Part shown: positions 1 to 7,100 of the stretch, in pieces
How the letters are laid out: each line of letters starts with the position of its first letter
Numbering within the stretch: position 1 is the stretch's first letter
Program-made: the position numbers and the translations under genes
Notes under the pieces: model-generated
Told to the model about the DNA's origin: nothing
Seen by the model: the letters and a program-made list of their open reading frames with translations, nothing else
Databases searched by the model: none
From: Phycisphaerae bacterium
GTDB lineage: Bacteria; Planctomycetota; Phycisphaerae; SM23-33
DNA: 7,702 nucleotides
NCBI GenBank assembly: GCA_030754715.1
Contig: JASLZV010000075.1
Location: forward strand, 1-7,702
Direction of reading: 5' to 3'

Positions 1-439
1 GTTCTTTGGCTTTTTGCTTTATCGTCTGCGGACAATCCTTCACCTCGAATCTGGCTGACATGATTACGCTGTGTGTGCATGTTCTGGAAACCATGGATAG
101 TATCTTCTCATGGTTCAGGTAGCAGCCCTGGTCGATCACGCTGCCCCAAAACAAGTAGTGATACGTACCAATGAGCAACACGGTATGGAAAGGACCGCCG
201 TAGGCCGCCGGGTCATTTGTCAGATCTTCGAGGGTGGCCAGGTGAAAGTGAGCGTTATGAATTCCCAGGTGCTCCTTGACCAGGGAGGCTGTGGAGACAA
301 AGGGCTCATGAACGTCTATACCCACCGCTGTCCGGCAGCGGGGCCTTTGAGATGCCTCTATCACGTAAGCGCCCCGGCAGCATCCGATATCCAGGAAACT
401 GTCCATGTCTTGGGGATAAAGAGACGTTATCTTCCTCAT
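1..439 (-). CDS. Class I SAM-dependent methyltransferase, 3' end beyond window
   Basis: This partial reading frame of 146 codons on the minus strand runs off the left edge, so its C-terminus is missing. It reads FLDIGCCRGAYV at residues 15-26, a glycine-rich motif I of Rossmann-fold SAM methyltransferases. GIDVHEP follows at 40-46, where the aspartate is the expected acidic residue binding the SAM ribose. A hydrophobic strand, TVLLIGTYHYLFWGS, begins at 86 and fits motif IV. The substrate cannot be assigned. The chosen ATG at 439 is the first standard start after an in-frame TAG at 512-514, but the 12 codons before it (around 440-475) encode GRYCQVGNFTIR, which looks like genuine protein. The true N-terminus therefore probably lies further upstream and is out of frame. 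The gene lies downstream of the phosphatase on the same strand and may be co-transcribed with it. The methyltransferase fold is well supported; the start is not. Confidence 0.72.
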   Translation of the reverse strand, partial: MRKITSLYPQDMDSFLDIGCCRGAYVIEASQRPRCRTAVGIDVHEPFVSTASLVKEHLGIHNAHFHLATLEDLTNDPAAYGGPFHTVLLIGTYHYLFWGSVIDQGCYLNHEKILSMVSRTCTHSVIMSARFEVKDCPQTIKQKAKE

Positions 440-730
440 CCTTATTGTGAAGTTGCCGACTTGGCAGTATCTTCCCGCTGTCGATGCGATAGTTGTGGTT
501 ACTCGGATAGCCTACCAGGAGCCGGTTGAGTTCCGTTCCGCGGCCGTCCGGACTGACCCCAAAGATACGCGCGAAGGCTTTTGGCCAGCCGCGTTCAGGT
601 GGTCCAACGACGGTTCGCCTTTCCGGCATTTCCTTGCTCCATTAGGTGCGAAAAGCACGAAAGTTTTGTCCGCCTGCTGTCTGACCGCCTGAGGCGTCGG
701 CTGCTCGGGGTGCAGGTGGCATATCGTCAT
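440..730 (-). pseudogene. Probable displaced 5' portion of the methyltransferase gene, split over two frames
   Basis: This stretch lies between the phosphatase stop and the methyltransferase ATG. An ATG at 730 overlaps the phosphatase stop as ATGA and opens a 72-codon frame ending at TAG 512-514. That frame is the same phase as the methyltransferase. A second frame, 629 down to about 470, gives a more protein-like stretch (FARIFGVSPDGRG, then NRLLVGYPSNHNYRIDS), which would join to GRYCQVGNFTIR of the methyltransferase frame if one A were removed from the GGGAAGA run near 470-476. A compensating shift upstream would link it to the ATG at 730. This suggests a single gene carrying two opposite frameshifts, from decay or from sequencing or assembly error. 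Alternatively the segment is non-coding and the methyltransferase starts at 439. The upstream part is not recognised. Confidence 0.35.
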
Positions 731-1344
731 CGACGATCCGCACCTGCATTGTCCGGTCTCCAGCCGTCGCCGCCAGCCAGCCTTCTGAGAAAGGCATCAT
801 GTTGCTTGTGCCTGGCCGGGCTGAATCGGAATCGCCTGGCCTCGGCTAACGCATCCTCGTAACTCCACCCCTGCACCGCAATTCTGTATGATGCAACCAA
901 CACACCTGTTCTGATGCTGCCTGCCTGGCAGTGCACCAACACGGGCTGGCGGTTTGAATCCATCACAATCTCGCAAAACCGTTTCAACTCTGCGTCCGTC
1001 ATTGGTCCCAGGGGCAAGTGTACCAATGCTATCCCGTTTCGCCGGCAAAACTCTCTTTCCGTGATCGACCAGGGCGCATCGGGGTTAATCTCACGAAGGT
1101 CCACCACCGTCTTGATGTGATGCGTGTCTTTGATTGCCTGCCAACCGGACTCCTTCGGTTGGCCGCTTCGGTACAGCCCGCCTTTCTCGACCACGGCGAA
1201 ATGATGGGCCGGGTAATCTTTTCTCCACACGGCGATTCCGATCACCGCCACAATGGCTGCGGCTAGTACGCCCCAGACCAAAAAAGTACTTCTTTTGCGC
1301 ATATCCGGCCGCCCGGCCCCCGAAGAGTTCTTTTGTGCGGCCAT
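727..1344 (-). CDS. Membrane-anchored dual-specificity / tyrosine phosphatase-like protein
   Basis: This 205-residue protein of the cysteine-dependent phosphatase superfamily would hydrolyse a phosphoester through a Cys-phosphate intermediate. The P-loop HCQAGSIRTG is at residues 138-147, with nucleophile Cys139 and phosphate-binding Arg145 (CX5R). Upstream are YRSGQP at 58-63, VVDLRE at 80-85, and LPLGPMTDAE at 110-119, where Asp117 is a candidate general acid. An uncleaved signal-anchor helix at about 20-40 (FLVWGVLAAAIVAVIGIAVW) probably places the catalytic domain outside the cytoplasmic membrane. The substrate is unknown; phosphoprotein, phosphoinositide or polyphosphate-type substrates are all possible for this superfamily. 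The start is uncertain. ATG 1344 is used here, but ATG 1302 (191 residues, beginning MRKRST directly before the helix) is equally natural and fits a TATAAT box that overlaps the 1344 ATG. Extension to 1431 is unlikely because it would read through a perfect palindrome. The stop overlaps the ATG at 730. Confidence 0.82.
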   Translation of the reverse strand: MAAQKNSSGAGRPDMRKRSTFLVWGVLAAAIVAVIGIAVWRKDYPAHHFAVVEKGGLYRSGQPKESGWQAIKDTHHIKTVVDLREINPDAPWSITEREFCRRNGIALVHLPLGPMTDAELKRFCEIVMDSNRQPVLVHCQAGSIRTGVLVASYRIAVQGWSYEDALAEARRFRFSPARHKQHDAFLRRLAGGDGWRPDNAGADRR

Positions 1345-1371
1345 TATATACTCGCGCACTGCGCGAGAAAA
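1343..1371 (-). promoter_or_regulatory. Candidate phosphatase promoter with TATAAT box and palindromic spacer
   Basis: On the minus strand a perfect TATAAT (plus coordinates 1343-1348) lies next to a 17-bp perfect palindrome, CTCGCGC-AGT-GCGCGAG (1351-1367). The 17 bases immediately upstream of TATAAT are mostly this palindrome, and the hexamer before them (TTTTCT) is a poor -35. A palindrome in the spacer is a typical operator position. If this promoter is used, transcription would begin inside the first codons of the longest phosphatase form and favour translation from ATG 1302. The same palindrome could instead form a hairpin in a longer transcript just before ATG 1344. Confidence 0.35.
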
Positions 1372-1560
1372 CCTTAAGTGGATCTTGTTGGTTGATTTTC
1401 CTGGGTTTCGGATTGACAAGAAACTTAGCATAAAGGCGCGGGTGTTCCGGCAGCCGGAGCGAAAACTCTTGGCGTTCGCGTGCGCCGACGGGTGGCGGAG
1501 ACCTTGACTACTCGCCAGGCGCCTCCACTGCCGAAAGAGGCTGATGCCGGCATTGACAAC

Positions 1561-1600
1561 ATACTTTCAGAGGTTTTCAGAGGTTTCCAGAGGTTTCCAG
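1561..1600. repeat. 10-bp tandem repeat, about four units (consensus AGGTTTCCAG)
   Basis: Three tandem units are AGGTTTTCAG (1571-1580), AGGTTTCCAG (1581-1590) and AGGTTTCCAG (1591-1600). They are preceded by a degenerate unit ATACTTTCAG (1561-1570), which matches the second unit at 7 of 10 positions. The 10-bp period is close to one helical turn, so a bound protein would meet every copy on the same DNA face. The array ends 8 bp before the candidate -35 of the ABC operon, where activator or repressor sites are usual. It could equally be a slippage product without function. Confidence 0.8.
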
Positions 1601-1608
1601 ACGTGGTC

Positions 1609-1637
1609 TTGCGATCGTTGGCGGATTCGATTAGAAT
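1609..1637 (+). promoter_or_regulatory. Candidate sigma70-type promoter for the ABC operon
   Basis: TTGCGA (1609-1614) and TAGAAT (1632-1637) are separated by exactly 17 bp, and each differs from consensus at two and one positions respectively. The start point would be near 1644, leaving a leader of about 115 nt before ATG 1759. The box sits just downstream of the 10-bp tandem repeat. No other pair in the intergenic region has a comparable spacing: TTGACA at 1413 and at 1553 lack a -10 at the right distance. Confidence 0.4.
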
Positions 1638-1758
1638 ATTCCGGTTGATGTTGACTATTAATATGCTCGGCGGCGCAGTTGTGGGGGGCTGTATTTGAAA
1701 AGCCGAGAGCCCGCCATGGGAAATTCTGAGGAATATGCTTCTCGGAGCGTAGTTGTTC

Positions 1759-2550
1759 ATGGAAAGAAGCCCAAAGGTTTTGACAACTGGCGGCGGCAGG
1801 AACACAGCCGGGAAGGAGACGATCGTCTCACTTCGGGACGTCAGCCGGATTTACCGGGTAGGCGACGAGGAAGTCCACGCCCTGGGGGGAATAACGCTGG
1901 ATATTTACGCCGGTGAATACCTGTCCATCATGGGGCCTTCGGGCTCAGGCAAGAGCACGCTGTTCAACATGATCGGCGGTCTCGATACGCCCACAAGCGG
2001 CCAGGTGACCGTGCTCGGCGTGCTGATTTCCGACCTGTCTCGCTCCGGACAGTCACGGCTCCGCAATCGCTGCATCGGCTATGTCTTCCAAACATACAAT
2101 CTCATTACGGTCATGACGGCTTTGCAGAACGTGGCGCTGCCGATGCTGCTGGGCGGGATCGTCCCTGAGCAGGCGAACAAGAAAGCCGCCGAATTGTTGG
2201 ATATGGTCGGGCTGGGCGACCGACTGCACCATCGCCCCGATCAACTCTCGGGCGGCCAGCAGCAGCGAGTTGCGATTGCTCGTTCCTTTGCCAACTCACC
2301 TGCCCTGATCCTGGCGGACGAACCGACGGGAAATCTCGACACCGCAACCGGGGAGGGCATCATTGAGCGCCTCAGTCTGCTGAGCCGGGAAACAGGCGTG
2401 ACAATCATCTCGGCGACTCACGATCATAAAATGCTGTCCGTCTCGGATCGGGTCGTGAGTATTCGCGATGGCCGGGTCGAAAAGATAGAACTGCGCGAAG
2501 AGTTGGATATTCGCGTCGGCAGTATTGCTGGCGGCAAGGGTGATGAGTGA
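1759..2550 (+). CDS. ABC transporter ATP-binding protein A (MacB/LolD-type)
   Basis: This complete nucleotide-binding subunit of 263 residues would hydrolyse ATP on the cytoplasmic side to drive an FtsX-type permease. Visible motifs are Walker [10 protein letters not shown] (59-67), the Q-loop in [16 protein letters not shown], signature LSGGQQQR (163-170), Walker B LILADE (183-188) followed by PTGNLD, and the H-loop histidine in ATHDH (His221). These are typical of the MacB/LolD/FtsE group that works with mechanotransmission permeases. ATG 1759 is chosen because an in-frame TAG ends at 1752 and a CGGAG lies 11 bases before the ATG; a TTG at 1753 is the only alternative. The N-terminus carries about 20 extra residues before the ABC core. 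The C-terminal tail ([14 protein letters not shown]) is closely matched in ATPase B. The gene overlaps permease A by 8 bases. Confidence 0.95.
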   Translation: MERSPKVLTTGGGRNTAGKETIVSLRDVSRIYRVGDEEVHALGGITLDIYAGEYLSIMGPSGSGKSTLFNMIGGLDTPTSGQVTVLGVLISDLSRSGQSRLRNRCIGYVFQTYNLITVMTALQNVALPMLLGGIVPEQANKKAAELLDMVGLGDRLHHRPDQLSGGQQQRVAIARSFANSPALILADEPTGNLDTATGEGIIERLSLLSRETGVTIISATHDHKMLSVSDRVVSIRDGRVEKIELREELDIRVGSIAGGKGDE

Positions 2551-3337
2551 CGAGTTTAACATGCAGGCTAATGCACCATTTGGAGTTGACCGCGGCGAAT
2601 CACTGCTTCGTATGATTCAGCAGGAGAGCGCGTCGCTTCCAACCAAGAGCCTCTTCGTCTTGGCGATAAGCGGGCTTCGCGTTCGCCTGATGCGGTCGGT
2701 GGTGACAATGGTTTCGGTCGTATTGGCGATTGCGTTCCTGACGTACACGGGCTTGGCCAACAAGACGACGTATAATCTGGCCAGAGCCGTGCGCCGGATG
2801 GAGCGGACCGCGCCTGTGGCCGGACAGGTCGGTGGGCTTGACGACGAGGTGGAACAGCAAAGGCGATCAGCGGCGGAACTGCGAACGCTGTTGCGCTATG
2901 CCGGCGTGAACGTCGCCACAACCCTTCGGGGTGATCCGCTGGACAGGTGGCTGATTGTTATGGCGCTTCTGACTTGCACGGTCGGAATCGCCAACGCCAT
3001 GTTGATGAGCGTTACGGAACGCTTCCGTGAAATCGGGACTATGAAGTGCCTTGGAGCCCAGGACAACTTGGTGATCAAGTTGTTCCTGATTGAATCGGGG
3101 GTGGTGGGGCTGGCCGGTGCCGTCATCGGCATCGCCTTGGGAATCTGCGTGGCCCTGCTTTCGGCGGGCCTGCAGTTCAAGGGGTACGGCATGTCGCACT
3201 TTCCCGTCGCCGATGGGCTGTCGGTGGTGGGGCTGTCCCTCCTGGCGGGCTTTGCCCTGGCTACGATCGGAGCGGTGTACCCGGCTATTATTGCCGCTCG
3301 GATGAGACCGGTTGATGCACTGAGAACGGACGAATGA
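2543..3337 (+). CDS. FtsX/MacB-family ABC permease A, compact form
   Basis: This integral membrane permease of 264 residues is predicted to have four transmembrane helices, at about 52-71, 135-156, 180-207 and 224-250. After helix 2 comes SVTERFREIGTMKCLGA (156-172), the coupling-helix signature of the FtsX/MacB permease family that contacts the ATPase. The C-terminus YPAIIAARMRPVDALR is also characteristic of the family. The loop between helices 1 and 2 is only about 60 residues (72-134) and charged. MacB and LolC/E have a periplasmic domain of about 200 residues at this point, so most of that domain is absent here. The start ATG 2543 overlaps the stop of ATPase A (ATGAGTGA), implying translational coupling. 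An AAGGG lies only 2 bases before it, so ATG 2561 is an alternative. The permease presumably pairs with the C-terminal membrane domain of protein B. Confidence 0.9.
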   Translation: MSDEFNMQANAPFGVDRGESLLRMIQQESASLPTKSLFVLAISGLRVRLMRSVVTMVSVVLAIAFLTYTGLANKTTYNLARAVRRMERTAPVAGQVGGLDDEVEQQRRSAAELRTLLRYAGVNVATTLRGDPLDRWLIVMALLTCTVGIANAMLMSVTERFREIGTMKCLGAQDNLVIKLFLIESGVVGLAGAVIGIALGICVALLSAGLQFKGYGMSHFPVADGLSVVGLSLLAGFALATIGAVYPAIIAARMRPVDALRTDE

Positions 3338-4122
3338 ACGCATCGCCCGATACAATCAAACAGAAGGCCGACGGCGAGGAGACCTCGCTCCGGCGCGATT
3401 TTGTGGTTCGAGCCATCGGCGTTCACAAGGTGTACCATCTCGGCGGGCAGGAAACTCACGCACTTAGAGACGTTAACCTGGACGTGTTCAGCGGGGAGTA
3501 CATGGCGATTATGGGCCCCAGCGGGTCCGGCAAGAGCACGCTGTTCAACATGGTCGGCGGGCTGGACAAGCCGACAGAAGGCATGGTTTTTATCGACGAG
3601 GTGGACGTAGCCGCACTGGACAGTTATGAATTGGCGTGGTTGCGCTGCCGTAAGATCGGCTATATCTTCCAGTCCTTCAATCTGCTGCCGACGTTGACCG
3701 CCCTTGAAAACGTCAATATGCCGATGATCTTCGCCAATGTGGATCCGGACGAAGCGCGGGACCGCGGGTACGAATTGCTGCGGAAGGTGGGTATCGGCGA
3801 CCGGTGGAACCATCGTCCGGGGCGGATGTCCGGTGGACAGCAGCAGCGAGTGGCTATCGCGCGGGCGCTGGCCAACTCCCCTGCCATCGTCCTGGCCGAC
3901 GAACCTACCGGAAACCTTGACCTTCAGACGGGCGCCAATATCATTGCCATGCTCAAGGAATTGTCGAAGGAAATGAACGTGACGGTAATCAGCGCTACCC
4001 ACGACCACAAAATGCTCAGCATTTGCGACCGCGTGGTTTGGATCCGCGACGGCCACATCGATCGCATTGAGAAACGTGAAGACCTGGACATCCAGGTGGG
4101 AAGCATACAAGGGAAAGAATGA
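3334..4122 (+). CDS. ABC transporter ATP-binding protein B (MacB/LolD-type)
   Basis: This second complete ATPase has 262 residues and closely resembles ATPase A. Motifs are Walker [10 protein letters not shown] (61-69), the Q-loop in [16 protein letters not shown], signature MSGGQQQR (165-172; Met replaces the usual Leu), Walker B IVLADE (185-190) with PTGNLD, and the H-loop His223 in ATHDHKM. The tail [14 protein letters not shown] matches that of ATPase A ([14 protein letters not shown]), which supports paralogy. A charged N-terminal extension of about 25 residues precedes the ABC core. The start ATG 3334 overlaps the permease A stop as ATGA. Together with ATPase A it may form a heterodimeric motor, or each may serve its own permease; the sequence does not decide this. 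Confidence 0.95.
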   Translation: MNASPDTIKQKADGEETSLRRDFVVRAIGVHKVYHLGGQETHALRDVNLDVFSGEYMAIMGPSGSGKSTLFNMVGGLDKPTEGMVFIDEVDVAALDSYELAWLRCRKIGYIFQSFNLLPTLTALENVNMPMIFANVDPDEARDRGYELLRKVGIGDRWNHRPGRMSGGQQQRVAIARALANSPAIVLADEPTGNLDLQTGANIIAMLKELSKEMNVTVISATHDHKMLSICDRVVWIRDGHIDRIEKREDLDIQVGSIQGKE

Positions 4123-7100
4123 ACTCCTGGCGAGACAGAATCCCGCACCTGAACCTGCCGGCTTCAGGTTGTCTCTTGTTGGTGTGCTGGCTGGCGTGTG
4201 CGGCGCCGGTGGCCCACGCAGCGAGCGACCGGAGTGCTTACAGTCAGTGGAAAAGCCTTCTTGAGGCGGCACCGAACCGCCAGATCGGACAGCCCGGCAA
4301 CGACGTCGTCGACCGCATGGTCTGGCGGCGGTTTACCGAAACCGCGGGGAAGCACAACGACCCGAAGCGATGGGCTGCAGCCGAGCAACTTCTCAAAAAG
4401 GCTGAATCCGCCAAAGAAGAGTTCTGGGCGACCAAGCGCCAACGCGAACAGATGATTCAGCGCGGAACGGTTGTTCGTTCGCCGTTCTGGATGCACTACA
4501 CCGTCGAAAGTCCGTTGCTGGCTATTGCCGGGCTGGTGATTCTGATGGCGGTGGTCTTGGCGACCTGGTACGTGCAGCGGCGAGGGAGCCTGTTGGTCAT
4601 AGTGTTCTTGCTTGCCATAGCGGCGATTGTGCTACCGATCGTTGCGGCCGTCGTCACGACGAAAACCGAGGAGGCTGCCCGCCGCCAGGATGACGAATCC
4701 AGCCGCACCGGTCAGCATCTCGATGCGGCTGTCAAAGATGCCTCGGTGGTGGCATTGCGGGCAGACCTCCAAGCCGCCAGGGCCCTACGGGGTCTGTGGC
4801 AGCATGGCCGCATGAAGTTCCACACGGCTGCCTTCACGCCCGGTCCGGCAACGCTGACCGCCGGCAAGGCCCGGATTCGCCTGTATCAGATGGCTCCAAA
4901 TCTGGTGGAACCCGCCAATCTCTCCGCCGGTGATTACACGGGCAAATTGGTGTACGTCGGCGAGGCGCGACGCCAGGACTTCAGCGGCAAGGATCTGCGC
5001 AACTGTGCGGTGATGATGGACTTCGCCTCCCACAAACGATGGTTGGATGCGGTGCAGCTTGGGGCCAGGGTAATCCTTTTTGTCGAGCCCCCCGACGCCG
5101 CCAACCACGTGCAGGCCGTTGAAAAAACCACCCTGACACCCTTAAGCGTGCCGCGGTTCTATGTTCGACACAAGGACCTGGCCGAAGCATTCGGCCAGGA
5201 TTGGCGGGAAAAAACGCGCACTGCGAGCCCGATCAGCATTAGCCAACCGCAGCCGGGAACCTGGCAGCGACGCGAGGTGGCGATTGATTGGCTGTTCATT
5301 CCTCCGGCCGCAGACTTGCGCGACGGCGACGCGCCGGACCGGGAGGGCCCGGCCAACGAACTTGTTCATCTCCAAACGTACAAGGACAGCGCCTCGGTCG
5401 TGCCGGAACTGTCGCCCGGAGCCAACGGAGCGGCGAATCTGGTCCTGTTGATGCGCCTGCTGGACGAGTTCGAAAAACACCCCCCGGCCCGGCCGGTCCT
5501 GCTGAGCGTTGTCAACGATCATACCAATGCACTGCAAGGGGAACACCAGTATGCCTTTTATGCCTTCATGTCGGCTGAGGCCATCCGGAAGGAACTGGAT
5601 TGGACCGAGCGCGAACTGACCAAGCAGCGTTTCTACCAGCGGGTGTACAAACGGAAACCCGATGCGGAACTGATCGTGCGGATGCGCGCGGAAACGGCTA
5701 CTGTCGCCGGGCAGGTGCTGAAACTCAAAGATCCGATCTTGCAGCGAATACGGACGTTGCGAAACAAAGCCCGCCGGCGTGTTGCCCGAATAAAGTTCGA
5801 CCTCAGCCGGAATCAGGAAAAGCGAGACACACAGGCATCGTTGAAGGAGATCGAGCGTCTCGAAGCGGATGTAAAGCGTATGATTCGCCTGATGAGTTTG
5901 TTCAATCGATTCGGGCGCAAACTTGACTACCAACAGTTGATATCTCAGGAGCGAGACCACCTCGCGAGGCTGTTTTCCGAACTGTTCAACACGATGCGGC
6001 TTCAGGCGGATGAACTGGACCACGACGTGCGCCAGTTGCTGTCGAATCTAGCGGTGCGCCGCCGGTTGTTGTACCTCACCTGTTCGGATCTCGATGTCAA
6101 TGCGATCGGAGACCTGGGGCAAGACGAGGCATTCGACGTTCGCTACACACCACTGACCGCGGTTGCGGGCATTGCCCTGGACCTGAGTTTCGGCACGGAC
6201 AGGGCGGGCTTCTTTCATTTGGGGCATCTGTCGGCCGGCGACAGAAGCAATTATTGGGTCCCCCCCGTCAATCGCGTCACCGAATTGTCACACCATACCC
6301 TGAAGATCGCCGAGAACGTCGTCGTCGGCGGGGTCTTGACCAACACCCTGCTCAATGACGGCGGCATCTCCTGGATCGCACACATGGGCGGCCGGTTCGC
6401 CGCCGGATCGACCCCGTTTCACTGGTACGCCAAGCCCGGCATCACTTTTATGGGTGTGCGGGATTTCAGGAGCAGGGCATACACCCCGCACGATACGCCC
6501 GATAGGATCAATCGGAAGAACTTTGACCGATTGATGGGCTTTGCGGAAGAGTATTTCCCCCGGCTGGTCAGTTCTGCGGAACTCGGAGACACCCTTACTC
6601 GCAAGGGAAAGAGCCAGAAGCACGTCGTTCGAGTCCAATTGCGACTTCACGACGACTTGGCAACCGGTACTCCGCGGATTGTCGTGCCCGACGCACTGAT
6701 GGTTGTTGCCAAGGCGGGCTTCGGCGTTCGTCCGTTGGAGGTAGCCGGCCAGGTGCGCGGGTGGCCGATTCTGATGAGCGGTCCGCGCGGCGAGGTAGCG
6801 GTGCGGGGAGCGGCTTGGCGCGAGAGCCCCGTGCTGGCCTACGCTTATGATGAGACGTTTGGGAACATGACCTCTACTCTGGACATGGCTACGCCCCCTG
6901 ATCAGTTCCCCTCTATAATTCGGACCAAGAACGCGGCGTTTGTGGCAAGCCCGATGGTGATGTTTGAGGCCCGCAAGGCGGATCTGGTTGGACTGACCGA
7001 ACCGCTTACACTCGCTCCGGTGAAGGAAGTGGACGTCCTGGACGCCGACGAGGGAACCCAGCCTCGCAGTTTTGCCGTAGCTGGTGTAAGGGCGGCCTTT

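Larger units (their letters stand above)
1345..1758. other. Divergent intergenic region
   Basis: About 410 bases separate the leftward phosphatase from the rightward ABC operon. Short open frames here on both strands have no recognisable motifs or good ribosome sites and are treated as noise. A tiny frame ATG 1735 to TAG 1750 (MLLGA) ends just before the first operon gene; it could be a leader peptide but nothing else supports that. The region holds the palindrome at 1351-1367, the tandem repeat at 1561-1600 and a candidate promoter at 1609-1637. No terminator was found. Confidence 0.6.

Noticed and set aside
110..529. A 139-codon open frame on the plus strand.
   Set aside because: The opposite strand carries a clear SAM methyltransferase motif (FLDIGCCRG, GIDV) over the same bases.
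1413..1434. TTGACA at 1413-1418 followed by a CATAAA-like box.
   Set aside because: The spacing is only about 10 bp, too short for a sigma70 promoter.
1553..1581. Consensus TTGACA at 1553-1558 as a -35 element.
   Set aside because: The -10 window falls inside the tandem repeat and reads TTCAGA, a poor match.
1425..1805. A 126-codon minus-strand frame and a 72-codon plus-strand frame at 1480-1698 in the intergenic region.
   Set aside because: Both are low-complexity, cross the tandem repeat, and lack a ribosome site or any family motif.
4119..4220. Protein B as a lipoprotein, from cysteines in its N-terminal hydrophobic stretch.
   Set aside because: Neither Cys23 nor Cys27 has a proper lipobox before it (LLV-C and WLA-C). 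An ordinary signal peptide ending AHA fits better.
2896..4272. A 458-codon open frame on the minus strand.
   Set aside because: It lies opposite permease A and ATPase B, both with complete family motifs. Its translation has no recognisable domain and is an antisense shadow of GC-rich coding DNA.
5142..6023. A 293-codon open frame on the minus strand.
   Set aside because: It is antisense to the M28-like region of the giant protein, whose plus-strand frame is uninterrupted for at least 1194 codons. No motif was seen in the minus translation.
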